In this document: piece after piece, positions 18,672-28,140 of the stretch
Layout: each line of letters begins with the position of its first letter
How positions within the stretch are numbered: position 1 is the first letter of the stretch
Assembly: GCF_017873135.1 (NCBI RefSeq)
Contig: NZ_JAGGJV010000016.1
Span: 1 to 60,065, forward strand
Direction of reading: 5' to 3'
Source of the DNA: Rhizobium herbae
GTDB taxonomy: Bacteria > Pseudomonadota > Alphaproteobacteria > Rhizobiales > Rhizobiaceae
DNA: 60,065 bases
Position numbers and translations under genes: made by a program
The notes under the pieces: model-generated
The model's input: only the letters and a program-made list of their open reading frames with translations
Told to the model about the DNA's origin: nothing
The model's database searches: none

Positions 18672-19767
18672 AGGCGTCGTGCTCCATGGCTGCCACCACC
18701 TGTTCGACCTGCCTTGCCGTCATTTCGGGATAGATCGGCAGCGAAAGAACCGTGCGGGCGGCGGCCTCCGATACCGGAAAGTCGCCCGGCCGGTATCCAA
18801 GGTCTTCATGCGCCTTCTGAAGGTGCACCGGGACTGGGTAATGCAGACCTGACTGGATGCCCTCGGCTTCCAAAGCGCGGTGGAGAGCGTCCCTGTCCCG
18901 GCAGCGGACGGCATAGACATGATAGACGTGCCGACGATAGGCAACTTCGACGGGCGTCTCCACGGTGTCGAGGTTGGAAAGCAGCGACGAATAGCGCATC
19001 GCGTGGGTGCGGCGCGCGGCGGTCCAGACGTCCAGATACCGCAGCTTTACGCGCAGGATTGCACCCTGAATGCCATCCATACGGTAGTTGAACCCTTTCA
19101 GCACATGATGGTAGCGCCGTTCCTGTCCCCAGTCGCGCAGCATCCGCATGGTCTTGGCATGTGCATCATTGTTGGTGACAACGATACCGCCCTCGCCGCA
19201 GGCACCGAGGTTCTTGCCCGGATAGAAGCTGAAGCAACCGGAAACACCGATGCTGCCCGCGCGGCGACCCTTGTACTCGGCGCCATGGGCCTGGCAGGCA
19301 TCTTCGATGACAGGAATGCCATGGCGGCCGGCAGTCGCCATGATCGCGTCCATGTCGGCCATCTGTCCGTAGAGGTGGACCGGCATGATCGCCTTGGTGC
19401 GCGGCGTGATCGCTGCCTCGAGTTTGGCCGGGTCCATGGTCAGCGTGACCGGTTCGACATCGACGAAAACCGGAACCGCGCCGGCGTAGCAGATCGCCGA
19501 TACAGTCGCGACAAAGGTGAATGGAACGGTAATGACTTCATCGCCCGGGCCTACGCCTGCGGCGAGCAGCGACAGATGAAGCGCACTTGTTCCAGTGTTG
19601 ACGGCGACGGCATGTTTCGCGTCGCAGTAAGCCGCAAACTCCTCTTCAAATTGGGCAACTTCAGGACCCAGCACATATTGTGCCGACGCGAGCACGCCAA
19701 GAACTGCGGCATCGATCTCGTTCTTGAGCGATGCATATTGAGCTTTCAGGTCAAGGAAGGGGATCAT
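18661..19767 (-). CDS. WbpE/WlbC-like 3-keto-uronic acid aminotransferase (DegT family)
   Basis: 368 residues, the family's usual length. It starts MIPFLDLKAQYASLK, as in WbpE/WlbC. It has NTGTSALHLSL, VIEDACQAHGAEY, and the PLP lysine in YPGKNLGACGEGG (Lys185). WbpE aminates UDP-2-acetamido-3-keto-glucuronate. That substrate fits because the two genes transcribed before it resemble WbpB (3-dehydrogenase) and WbpD (3-N-acetyltransferase). Its ATG overlaps the WbpB-like stop (ATGA). Confidence 0.88.
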   Translation of the reverse strand: MIPFLDLKAQYASLKNEIDAAVLGVLASAQYVLGPEVAQFEEEFAAYCDAKHAVAVNTGTSALHLSLLAAGVGPGDEVITVPFTFVATVSAICYAGAVPVFVDVEPVTLTMDPAKLEAAITPRTKAIMPVHLYGQMADMDAIMATAGRHGIPVIEDACQAHGAEYKGRRAGSIGVSGCFSFYPGKNLGACGEGGIVVTNNDAHAKTMRMLRDWGQERRYHHVLKGFNYRMDGIQGAILRVKLRYLDVWTAARRTHAMRYSSLLSNLDTVETPVEVAYRRHVYHVYAVRCRDRDALHRALEAEGIQSGLHYPVPVHLQKAHEDLGYRPGDFPVSEAAARTVLSLPIYPEMTARQVEQVVAAMEHDAYVS

Positions 19768-20801
19768 GCAATTCGCCTCGCCTGTTCCAGCTCGACGACG
19801 CGGCCGCGCTGCGCCAGAGACTGGGTTGCCGCTTCAAGAATGCGAACAACGCGCAAACCGGCGTGGCCATCGACGATGGGCTGCTGGTTTTTTTCAACGC
19901 ACTCGACGAACTGGCTGAGCTCGCGCCCCAAGGCCTCGGTCATATCCAGCTGCGGAGCGTGCATGTCGCCGGTGCGGTAGCCGACCAGCATCTGATAGAC
20001 TTTCTCGCCATTGCGCTGCGGATTGCCGTTCAGCGTGATGCCCTTGTCGTAGATCTTGATCTTTTCGCTGGGCTCCAGGTCGTCATAGACGATCATCTTG
20101 TTGCTGCCGCCGATCAGCGTGCGGCGCACCTTGACGGGCGCGAGCCAGTTGACATGGATATGAGCGATCAGCTTGCTTTCGAAAAAGAGATTGAGATAGG
20201 CAATGTTCTCCGGCTCGCCGGCGACATGGCTCATGCCGGTCGCGGAAACAGCCACGGGCTTTTCCTGCAGCACATAGTCCATGATGGAGAGATCGTGGAC
20301 GGCAAGATCCCAGATGACGCTGACATCATGCTGGAACAGGCCCAGATTGACCCTGACGGAGTCGTAGTAATACATGTCGCCAAGCCCGTTTTCGACGATT
20401 TCGCGCATCTTGCGGACCGCGCCGGTATGCACGAACGTATGGTCGACGGCGAGGATCAGGCGCCGGCGGGCGGCTTCATCGACCATGCGGCGCGCTTCAT
20501 CGACGGTCGAGGCCATCGGCTTTTCGACGAAGACATGCTTGCCGGCCATCATTGCCTTCATTGCAAGTTTGAAATGGGTCGAAACCGGAGTGGCGATCGC
20601 AATCGCATCGACACGGGGATCGCGCAGGACCTCCTCGAAATCGCTCGTGATTTCCACGGCTGGATAGCGCGCCTTGACCGTCGTCAACCGTTCCGGCATC
20701 AGATCGCAGACATACAGAAGGCGCGCGCCGGGAACTTCGGCTATGTTTCTGACAAGGTTTGGTCCCCAATAACCGTAACCGATCACCGCTATACCGATCA
20801 T
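19764..20801 (-). CDS. WbpB/WlbA-like nucleotide-sugar 3-dehydrogenase (Gfo/Idh/MocA)
   Basis: 345 residues. Two ATGs lie side by side (20804, 20801); the second has better spacing (6 nt) to AGGAG. The N-terminal Rossmann half (GIAVIGYGYWGPNLVRN) is followed by the Gfo/Idh signature EKPMA and the WlbA-like VWDLAVHDLSI block. WbpB-type enzymes oxidise C3 of UDP-GlcNAcA with tightly bound NAD, recycled with 2-oxoglutarate. Gene order with a WbpD-like and a WbpE-like gene supports this function. A dedicated UDP-GlcNAc 6-dehydrogenase (WbpA) is not next to them. Confidence 0.88.
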   Translation of the reverse strand: MIGIAVIGYGYWGPNLVRNIAEVPGARLLYVCDLMPERLTTVKARYPAVEITSDFEEVLRDPRVDAIAIATPVSTHFKLAMKAMMAGKHVFVEKPMASTVDEARRMVDEAARRRLILAVDHTFVHTGAVRKMREIVENGLGDMYYYDSVRVNLGLFQHDVSVIWDLAVHDLSIMDYVLQEKPVAVSATGMSHVAGEPENIAYLNLFFESKLIAHIHVNWLAPVKVRRTLIGGSNKMIVYDDLEPSEKIKIYDKGITLNGNPQRNGEKVYQMLVGYRTGDMHAPQLDMTEALGRELSQFVECVEKNQQPIVDGHAGLRVVRILEAATQSLAQRGRVVELEQARRIA

Positions 20802-21304
20802 CATACTCTCCTGAACAAAGGGACGCTGGCCGGCGCATCCTGCGCACGACCGACAATTTTGGCGGGAACACCTGCAACGATTGCCCAGTCGGGCACGTCT
20901 TTCGTCACCACGGCTCCGGCACCGACGATGGCATTCACGCCGATCGTCACCCCCGGAAGGACCGTGGCATTGCTGCCGATTGCGGCATGGCGCTTGACCA
21001 GGGTGGGAACGACCTCCCACTCTCCGTCGGACACGAGTTCTCCATCAGGATTGACGGCGCGCGGATATGGGTCGTTGGTGAACATGACGCCGTGGCCGAT
21101 GAAGACGCCGTCTTCGATCGTGACGCCTTCGCAGATAAAGGAGTGACTGGAGACCTTGCAGTTTCGGCCTATGACGGCGTTTTTCTGGATTTCCACGAAA
21201 GTTCCGATGCGGGAGCCAGACCCCACTTTGCATCCGTAAAGATTGACCAGATCGGGGTGATGGATCACCACCCCCTCGTCCAAGGTAACACTCGATGCGA
21301 TCAT
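20801..21304 (-). CDS. WbpD-like N-acetyltransferase (hexapeptide repeats)
   Basis: 167 residues. The whole chain is hexapeptide beta-helix ([42 protein letters not shown]), with [23 protein letters not shown] and [13 protein letters not shown], all typical of WbpD/WlbB. These add the acetyl group to the 3-amino group of UDP-GlcNAc3NA. It is first in the leftward operon, so its promoter lies in 21305-21680. Confidence 0.9.
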   Translation of the reverse strand: MIASSVTLDEGVVIHHPDLVNLYGCKVGSGSRIGTFVEIQKNAVIGRNCKVSSHSFICEGVTIEDGVFIGHGVMFTNDPYPRAVNPDGELVSDGEWEVVPTLVKRHAAIGSNATVLPGVTIGVNAIVGAGAVVTKDVPDWAIVAGVPAKIVGRAQDAPASVPLFRRV

Positions 21305-21680
21305 GCCGCGAAGACCCCAAATCCCCGATTGACGCTGAATTCAAATGGGCTCGATGCGGCGATTTCTCTCGCTAAAACATCGTCGATTGCCGCGCTGTTT
21401 TTGAATTCTTCCGCATTCAGAAGAGTTCCTTTCGATCAACGAGTAAAGGAAACAAAATGCGGTAATTCGCACATCGAAAGGCGTAGCTGCGCGGGGGACA
21501 TCGATGCCCTCTACGGCGGATGCTGGCTGCCTTCCACGCCGCCTCATATGCACTTCAATCAAAGGGAGAGGTTGCTGGATCATACCATCCACGCAACTCT
21601 GACAATAACTCCGTGCGTGCTCTCCCAGGGCCCTCAGCGAAATTGGTCGGCATGGAGAGGCCCAGAGGCAGAGGGAAACG
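21305..21680. promoter_or_regulatory. Divergent promoter region
   Basis: 376 bp between the leftward amino-sugar operon and a rightward glycosyltransferase. More AT-rich than its surroundings, with no coding signal. It must contain promoters for one or both sides; I cannot place the -35/-10 boxes with confidence. Confidence 0.4.
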
Positions 21681-22937
21681 ATGCGTCTTCTTGTATACCC
21701 GCATGACCTTTCGATCGGCGGCAGTCAGATCAACGCCATCGATCTCGCAGCCGGGGCAGCAGCGTCAGGTCATGAGGTGATCGTCTATGGCATCCCAGGC
21801 CCGCTTGTCGAATACGTCGCCGAACGCAAACTGCGGTTCATTCCGGCCCGGCCTCTCCCCTACCGCCCCGCGCCGTCTCGGATCGCGCAAATCGCCACCA
21901 TTGCCCGTCAAAACCGCATCGACCTTATCCACGCATACGAGTGGCCCAGCTGTCTCGACGCCTATTACGGTGCCTCGCTTTTCCTCAACGTGCCGTTGCT
22001 CTGCACGGTATTGAGCATGGACGTGATGCCTTACGTTCCCGCGTCCGTGCCGCTGATCATGGGAACGGAAGATCTCGGTGCGCAAGCGCGCAAGGTCCAG
22101 CGGAGCGACGTCTGGGTGATAGAGCCGCCCATCGATGTCGAACGGGACAATCCAAACATTGACGGAAGCGAGTTTCGCCGCAGGCACAGCGTGTCAGCGA
22201 AGGACTTTCTCATCGTCAGTGTTTCGCGTCTCGCACTCGACCTCAAGCTTGATGCCCTGGTAAGGGCCATTGATGCCGTCGACCTCCTTGCCGGCTCGCA
22301 TCCGCTGAAACTTGTCCTGGTCGGCGACGGCCCTGCCCGCGAGGCATTGGAAACGCGGGCAAAGGCAGTCAATCTCCGGCACGGGCGCGACGTCGTCCTT
22401 CTTCCGGGGGCGGAAATGGATCCAAGGGCAGCCTATGCGGCCGCCGATCTTGTGGTTGGGATGGGAAGTTCAGCGCTGCGCGCCCTGGCGATCGGCCGCC
22501 CGCTGATCGTCCAGGGCGAGGAGGCTTTTTCCGAGATATTCGAACCCAGAACATTAGGGCTGTTTTTAAAGCAGGGCTTTTATGGGTTGGGGGACGGATG
22601 GCCTGGAGCACAGCGGCTTGCGCGACAGATCGAGGAACTGGTTGTCGATCCCGCCCGCCGGACCGAGCTTCGTGCCTTGGGGCGCGAAGTGGTCACGGAA
22701 CGTTTCAGCCTTGAACGCGCCATCGATCTGCAACTGGGGATCTACCAGCAAGTTTTGGCCAATCCTCCACGCAGAAGACTGGCCGACGCTGCGCGCTCGG
22801 CACGTCTGGCTCTGATGCTGGAATTTGCAAACCATGACCCAACTCGAAAGCAACGGAGAAAGGCCCGAGAGCTGGCGGTCCTTGCCGCCGCGCGCTCGGG
22901 TCGCTGGCCGCCGGAAGCTGTGGAATGCGGGCCGTAG
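21681..22937 (+). CDS. Glycosyltransferase, GT-B fold (group 1/GT4-like)
   Basis: 418 residues; GAGGGAAACG precedes the ATG. The N-terminal half begins RLLVYPHDLSIGGSQINAIDL, a common GT4 acceptor-domain start with the glycine loop, and the C-terminal half has VSVSRLALDLKLD, LVLVGDGPAREAL and VVGMGSSALRALA...EEAFSEIFE in place of the usual EGxxxxxxE motif. It is a cytoplasmic-face enzyme that probably adds one sugar of the repeat unit; donor unknown. It is convergent with the next GT. Confidence 0.87.
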   Translation: MRLLVYPHDLSIGGSQINAIDLAAGAAASGHEVIVYGIPGPLVEYVAERKLRFIPARPLPYRPAPSRIAQIATIARQNRIDLIHAYEWPSCLDAYYGASLFLNVPLLCTVLSMDVMPYVPASVPLIMGTEDLGAQARKVQRSDVWVIEPPIDVERDNPNIDGSEFRRRHSVSAKDFLIVSVSRLALDLKLDALVRAIDAVDLLAGSHPLKLVLVGDGPAREALETRAKAVNLRHGRDVVLLPGAEMDPRAAYAAADLVVGMGSSALRALAIGRPLIVQGEEAFSEIFEPRTLGLFLKQGFYGLGDGWPGAQRLARQIEELVVDPARRTELRALGREVVTERFSLERAIDLQLGIYQQVLANPPRRRLADAARSARLALMLEFANHDPTRKQRRKARELAVLAAARSGRWPPEAVECGP

Positions 22938-22982
22938 GGCAACGCCTCGAAGCCGGCCGTCAAAATCCAGCTCGCCTCACCG

Positions 22983-23903
22983 TTATGTCGGCAGGAAAGC
23001 AGCCGGTCGCTGAGCGCGCCGCTTGAACAATTTGCCGACAAAAATCGAGCCCAACAATTCCATATGAAGCGGATAGTCACCGAGGCCAGCGGCCAGAAAC
23101 CGCAACGCACTCTTTTTCTTTCCCACATTGTAAAAATACCGGCAGACATCAAGCAGCATCAGGGATCTCTGCTTCTTTCGACTGCGAAGCACGTCCCTGT
23201 TTTTTTTCAGGATGCGCAGCACGCCGATGATTTCCTTGCGGCGATTTCTCGAGATGCTGTCGGGCGAGATAAATCCCAGCACGACCGGTTCGATGTCTTC
23301 GTAGATCGACGTGTGCCGGGCCAGCCTGATTGCAAAGTCCCAGTCTTCATTGGCCTTGGCGCAAACATCGAACCAGACTGCATCCGGGATGCAGTTCCTG
23401 CGAAACAAAGCATTCTGCAGGCTGATCCGGTTCTCGACCAGCAGGCGTCCGAGCTGGTCTTCACCCAGGCGCAGGCAACCGTCGGGGTTTGGCGCATAAC
23501 CGACACGGCCGGGTCCATAGTGAAGTTGATTGTCGCGCCCATAAACGATTTTTGCGCCGGTGACGGCTCCCACATGGCTGGGGAGCGAGGAGAACCGTGC
23601 AAACTGCTTTTGCAGCTTGCCAGGCAACCATATGTCGTCGCTGTCCTGAAAGGCGATGTAGTCGCCTTTGGCATGGCCGAGGCCGGTATTTCGCGCGGCT
23701 GCGGCACCGCCGTTTCGCGGGCGCCTTACATAGCGTACGCGGCGATCTTCCACACTGCGCACCACGCTCTCAATGTCTTCCGTGGAAGCATCGTCGACAA
23801 CGATGAGCTCCAGATCCTTGTGCGACTGGCTGAGCACGCTGTTCATTGCAGCGACAAGTGAGCCGCTCCTGTTATAGGTGGGCAAAATGACCGATATCGT
23901 CAT
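22983..23903 (-). CDS. Glycosyltransferase family 2
   Basis: 306 residues from ATG 23903 (MTISVILPTYNRSG, the normal GT2 start); starts at 23921 and 23927 are possible. GT-A fold with VVDDAS, the metal-binding FQDSDD and a catalytic KANEDWDFAIRLA (ED) motif. The C-terminal 60 residues are basic and amphipathic, probably touching the membrane. It adds one sugar to the lipid-linked oligosaccharide; specificity unknown. Confidence 0.88.
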   Translation of the reverse strand: MTISVILPTYNRSGSLVAAMNSVLSQSHKDLELIVVDDASTEDIESVVRSVEDRRVRYVRRPRNGGAAAARNTGLGHAKGDYIAFQDSDDIWLPGKLQKQFARFSSLPSHVGAVTGAKIVYGRDNQLHYGPGRVGYAPNPDGCLRLGEDQLGRLLVENRISLQNALFRRNCIPDAVWFDVCAKANEDWDFAIRLARHTSIYEDIEPVVLGFISPDSISRNRRKEIIGVLRILKKNRDVLRSRKKQRSLMLLDVCRYFYNVGKKKSALRFLAAGLGDYPLHMELLGSIFVGKLFKRRAQRPAAFLPT

Positions 23904-24406
23904 CAGAATGAAATTCCCCATATTCAAAGACGTCGTTCGACCGGGAAAGCACCGCCGCAGGGAATTGGGAATTCAACTTTCCTTCCCGAAAGTGACGCAG
24001 ACATCCAGCCCTTCGTCGGTACGGGACGACACGCCGCGAAACAATTTATCTTTATTCGCTATGGTGGCGCCATCAGGTTAGGCTGGGCTGTGCTTCAGCA
24101 GCAGGGCTTCTCCATTTGGTTGACCCAGCATCCGGCGATAGGCAGTCGCCGGCGTCCCGCTGCAGGCCTGGAGCAGGCATAAGGCGTATTCCACCGTTCA
24201 AAGCCACGTCTCTGCTCGACCAAGGTCCATGTTCATCTCAGGCGGAGAATCCGACAGGCTGCCGCATGTTCCAAGCTGATCTTCGGAACTGCGGAGAAAT
24301 ATGTGTCGGACCTCCTTGTCATGGCGTGCTCATTGCTTGCGCATAGGAATCGCTCGCGGCAATGGCGGGTAGCGGACCTATCGGTGCGAACAATGCCCCG
24401 GTTGCC
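23904..24406. other. Intergenic region
   Basis: About 500 bp between divergent genes (GT2 leftward, beta-helix protein rightward). It should hold both promoters. I see no ORF with coding bias, strong hairpin or repeat. Confidence 0.35.
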
Positions 24407-25273
24407 ATGAGGTATTTCATCAAACGTGAATGGCTTGCCATTTGTTGGCTCCTTGCCGCGGTCGAGGCGCCGAGCGGGCCTTGCGCGTTCGCTCGGGGAC
24501 TGGAAATCTCCAACGAACCAGCCACGAGCAAAAGCGCCGCCGTCACCTATCCGGATGAGAAGACGACGGGCGTTCTCGCCGGCTCAACCCTCACCCCGGC
24601 TGCGGCGTTCACGCTTGATGTTGCCGGGGCAACGATTAGCGGCCTGGATTTTCAAGGCACCGTCACGATCACCGCACCCAACGTGACGCTCAGGAATTGC
24701 AGGATAACGGCCAAGGGCTGGGCGGCATTGGACATCCGCGCCGACGGTGTCACCCTGGAAAATTGCGAGATCGACGGCCAGGCGGCACCCGGCATTCGGG
24801 GGATCAGCGTTTCCGGCAACAACGTCACCATCCGCCGCTGCGACATCCATCACGTGGAAGATGGAATTTATCTCACCGGCTCATCCAGAATAGACATTGA
24901 AAACAATTATATACACGATCTGCAATCGCAGTGGGAGGATCCCCATTTTGACGGAATAGCCACGGATGGCGGAACATCCGATGTTCTCATCAGGGGGAAT
25001 ACAGTCATCAACCCCCACCCGCAAACATCATCGATCATGCTCAGCAACTACTTCGGCCCTGTCTCCGGTGTCCGTGTTGAAGGAAATCGGCTGGTCGGCG
25101 GCGGGTATACGGTTTACGCCGACGGTCAATTCAATGGTGGCGAAATATCCGATGTATCATTCTCAAACAACAGGATGGGGCGCGGCCACTATGGATACGT
25201 GTCCATCGTAGGAAACTCTCCAAAATGGAATGGAAATATCGATGATGTAATTGGAGAAAATATCGATAGATAA
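24407..25273 (+). CDS. Exported right-handed parallel beta-helix protein
   Basis: 288 residues from ATG 24407, which gives a basic N-terminus plus hydrophobic stretch ending near CAFARG, a Sec-type leader. Residues 45-285 are right-handed beta-helix coils (ATISGLDFQGTVTI, NVTLRNCRITAKG, NVTIRRCDIHHVEDGIYL, RIDIENNYIHDL). This part is clearly homologous to residues 165-392 of the RTX protein at 37617-39749, sharing DIH(H/D)VE(D/N)GI, NNYIHD/DNYIHDF, a SSIMLSNYFG/SAVMLDNYFG pair and RL(V/A)GGGYTVY. The fold is usual for polysaccharide lyases and epimerases. It probably acts on the local polymer in the periplasm or outside; no catalytic set can be assigned. Confidence 0.85.
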   Translation: MRYFIKREWLAICWLLAAVEAPSGPCAFARGLEISNEPATSKSAAVTYPDEKTTGVLAGSTLTPAAAFTLDVAGATISGLDFQGTVTITAPNVTLRNCRITAKGWAALDIRADGVTLENCEIDGQAAPGIRGISVSGNNVTIRRCDIHHVEDGIYLTGSSRIDIENNYIHDLQSQWEDPHFDGIATDGGTSDVLIRGNTVINPHPQTSSIMLSNYFGPVSGVRVEGNRLVGGGYTVYADGQFNGGEISDVSFSNNRMGRGHYGYVSIVGNSPKWNGNIDDVIGENIDR

Positions 25274-26026
25274 AAATATGGTGACGATGCATCCGCGACT
25301 TCACCGGTGCAGAGGGCATGAAGGATCTCGCGGCTAGCCGAAACAGAGCCGATCGAGGGTAGTGTCAAGTCATCGAGCCGCGACCAGCTCGCGGATCGCC
25401 GCAGGCAGCCCTTGGCCATTCTGGGCGTTGGCAGGCGATGCAGTCATCTGGAAAACGTAAGGAGGTCATTACATAAATGAAGTTTGCCGTTTAAATATAG
25501 ACGAGAATGAAATCGAACATCACATCGGCACGCAAGGGACCAGCACCAAAACAAGGATAAGACATGACTTTAGCTATTCATGGCTTTCCTACAAATTGGC
25601 TGTCTTACACTTTGGAGAAGTCCGCACTCAACCTTTTTGGTATGATTTCGCTACGCTTTCCGCCACAGCGCCAGCTCCTCGGAGCTCGTAAAGTCAATCT
25701 CCGCAGGTTACAAACCGCAAATTTGGGCGTACAATCCCCCAAGAAAGTAGGGGTATTAATACTTGGTGGAGGTTGCGTACCTCAAATTGACGAGCGGGCC
25801 TTTCCGATCAAAGAAACCAAATAGTTTGCGAATTCATTCGAATGCTATGCAACGCCACCAGTATCGTGTAATAAAAGAATATACGCATATAATTTGGAAT
25901 TTATTAAGCATGTATAAATCAGGTTAATATCCTGAGAAGTAAGAGAATGGGGCTAGCGCATGCATTTTTTTGATACCCGTAGTTGCGTTCGGGTAAGTCG
26001 CATGTGCGTTTTGGGAGTAACCACCT
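25274..26026. other. AT-rich intergenic region
   Basis: About 750 bp without a recognisable gene. It has a perfect ribosome site (AAGGAGGT) before a 5-codon ATG frame at about 25475, and an 86-codon frame at 25564-25824 with AAGGA upstream but no coding bias or recognisable motif. Sequence from 25850 to 26010 is strongly AT-rich and likely holds the promoter of the LuxR-type gene. It may contain remnants of older genes. Confidence 0.35.
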
Positions 26027-26827
26027 ATGAATTCGCTAACAATGACGAATGGGAAAGACATCTCGAATAATCTCTTTCATTCCATGGCAACCGATCCCTT
26101 TCACACTGAAAACGATAGAAACCCTGGTGAGCTTCCGCGAGGACGTTCGCTTTTAATCATTGACGATCGAGCGCTTGACCGCCAATGCCTTGCTTATTGC
26201 ATCTCTGCTCACAAGATGGATATGGATGTTCTCGCATTCGGATCGATGGATGAATGGGAGCGCAAGCGTCACGACTACCCGCCGCTGGCTGCCATCCTGC
26301 TGAATGTCGGTGGCAAAAAAATTGCCGAGCCAGCCGTAGCTGAGGAAATCAAGAGGCTTTCTTCCACATTGGAAGCTCCGATCATCGTACTCGCCGATAC
26401 GGACGACCTTCCGCAGATAATGAAGGCACTCGAATGCGGGGCAAAGGGCTATATTCCATCTTCAGTCAGCATTGATGTCTGTATTGAAGCGATAGCCCTT
26501 TCAATGGCAGGCGGCATCTTCGTGCCGGCCAGCAGCGTGTTTGCAATGCGCCAGGCGCTTGAGTCGGGAAATCCCGCTGCGCGCCCCTTGGCCGGCATGT
26601 TCACGGAACGGCAGGCTGAAGTGGTGGAGGCGCTCAGGCGCGGGAAAGCCAACAAGATCATCGCCTACGAACTCAATTTGCGGGAGAGCACCGTAAAGGT
26701 CCACATCCGCAACATCATGAAGAAGGTGAAGGCCACCAACAGGACTGAGGTGGCATACAAGATCAAAGATCTCTTCCCGCTTGCTTCGACTTCGTCGACT
26801 GACGGAATGAAGGGAAGCGAACACTAA
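26027..26827 (+). CDS. LuxR/NarL-type regulator with pseudo-receiver
   Basis: 266 residues; GGGAG sits 9 nt before the ATG. Residues 40-165 form a receiver domain with the acidic pair retained (LLIIDD) but Asn93 (ILLNVGG) where the phosphorylated Asp should be, so classical phosphorylation looks impossible. Residues 190-248 are a LuxR helix-turn-helix (FTERQAEVVEALRRGKANK and STVKVHIRNIMKKVKATNR). It is followed by a strong terminator and faces the ExoY-like gene. Together with 8112-8918 it is one of two atypical LuxR-type proteins framing the polysaccharide genes. Confidence 0.9.
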   Translation: MNSLTMTNGKDISNNLFHSMATDPFHTENDRNPGELPRGRSLLIIDDRALDRQCLAYCISAHKMDMDVLAFGSMDEWERKRHDYPPLAAILLNVGGKKIAEPAVAEEIKRLSSTLEAPIIVLADTDDLPQIMKALECGAKGYIPSSVSIDVCIEAIALSMAGGIFVPASSVFAMRQALESGNPAARPLAGMFTERQAEVVEALRRGKANKIIAYELNLRESTVKVHIRNIMKKVKATNRTEVAYKIKDLFPLASTSSTDGMKGSEH

Positions 26828-26929
26828 CGGATAGTTGTCGATGTAGAATGCCGAGAATTCCAATGCGACTGTTTGTACATTAGACTGCTCGAAACAATAT
26901 CGTTCCCCAGTCATGGGGTCATCAAGTCG

Positions 26930-26962
26930 GCAAGCGCCAGATAGTCTGGCGCTTGCTTTTTT
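26930..26962 (+). terminator. Rho-independent terminator of the LuxR-type gene
   Basis: GCAAGCGCCAGA pairs perfectly with TCTGGCGCTTGC across a TAG loop and is followed by six T. Confidence 0.9.
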
Positions 26963-26979
26963 CGTTCTGTACCCCCGCC

Positions 26980-27660
26980 TCAAAGACCTGTGCCTCTCAG
27001 GACCACCATGGGTGTCTGCAACAGAATCCACAAATCGGCACTGAAGCACATCATGCCGGAGTAGCGTGTATCGTGCAGCGCGCGTTCGACAAAAGTGCAG
27101 CCATTGCGCTCGCTAATCTGCCAAAGCCCCGTCAGGCCAGGACGCATATCGAAGTAGGCTGTCCCGGGATAGTGCTGCCGCTGCTCTGGAAGCATCGGAC
27201 GCGGACCGACGAGGCTCATGTCTCCAACGAGCACGTTCAGCAATTGCGGAAGTTCGTCGATGGAATATTTGCGCAGATACCTGCCCAGCCTTGTAATGCG
27301 GGGATCGTTTCTCAGCTTCTGCTGGGTCTCCCACTCGACCCTAGCCAGGGGATCGGCAGCCAGATACTCCTGCAGCTTCCTTTCTGCATCGGGGGCCATG
27401 GTTCGAAGCTTCCATAGATTAAATATCTCCCCCCTTTTCCCAACTCTTGGCTGCGAGAAAAAAGCCTGCCCGCCATCGATCCAGATCAGGACAGCAGCTG
27501 CTGCCACGATCGCCAGTGCGAATGGCGCAACCAGCAATGTCACCGCGACGTCAAAGCAGCGTTTGGTCGCAAAATACAGGGATCTTGATTTGATCGCCCT
27601 GTGAGCCGGCGGGTTGTGAGTGATAAACCTCGAAGGATATCGTAGATCGCCTTCCGACAT
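26980..27660 (-). CDS. ExoY/WbaP-like undecaprenyl-phosphate sugar transferase
   Basis: 226 residues, the length of ExoY. One membrane segment (CFDVAVTLLVAPFALAIVAAA) is followed by the bacterial sugar transferase domain: SQPRVGKRGEIFNLWKLRTM, SIDELPQLLNVLVGDMSLVG, PRPMLPEQ and RPGLTGLWQISER. It transfers the first sugar-1-phosphate (often galactose or glucose) to undecaprenyl phosphate, starting the repeat unit. It is transcribed alone leftward from an AT-rich upstream region. Confidence 0.93.
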   Translation of the reverse strand: MSEGDLRYPSRFITHNPPAHRAIKSRSLYFATKRCFDVAVTLLVAPFALAIVAAAAVLIWIDGGQAFFSQPRVGKRGEIFNLWKLRTMAPDAERKLQEYLAADPLARVEWETQQKLRNDPRITRLGRYLRKYSIDELPQLLNVLVGDMSLVGPRPMLPEQRQHYPGTAYFDMRPGLTGLWQISERNGCTFVERALHDTRYSGMMCFSADLWILLQTPMVVLRGTGL

Positions 27661-28140
27661 GACGCCTCCAAAATGGTCATTTCTAAGAAAGCGGCGACGG
27701 GGGCGTGCAAATATAAAATATAAATTTGCGCGAAGAGGATTATTTACTTCCTCATGTTTTTTAGGATTGCCCCTGTGACCGCGATTAATTTGATATTAAC
27801 CATACGAGGGGAAATCACAATAAATCGAATATAAACAATTCGATGTAGGCCATGACGACCAGCAGGACGAGTCGTATTTTTATGGATTGAGCCCCCTCCA
27901 AAACAAATCGGATCGCGGCTATATTATTGAAGGAAAAGGAAGGGATTTGGAGAGATTTACTGAAATATGATCAGTGAATTCATATTTTTACTTCACCGAA
28001 AGGCCATGACCTCAACGCATAACGCCATGTTGCTTTAAAATTGCAGATTGGGGCGGAATGCACCGACGATGATCGCCGTCCGTGACGGCCCGCCGAACAT
28101 GATCTGCAGGAAGCACGAGCTCCTACGCCCTGGGCCCGGA
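27661..28140. promoter_or_regulatory. AT-rich region upstream of the ExoY-like gene
   Basis: 480 bp, markedly AT-rich from 27700 to 28020, with no ORF of note. It contains the promoter of the ExoY-like gene. Near the end of the adjacent GT gene there is a GCCGTC/GACGGC stem (about 28076-28092) that may act as a weak terminator for the leftward GT gene. Confidence 0.4.

Noticed and set aside
25189..25419. Minus-strand frame that might be a transposase fragment
   Set aside because: A short segment looked vaguely protein-like, but no transposase motif or second supporting frame was found.
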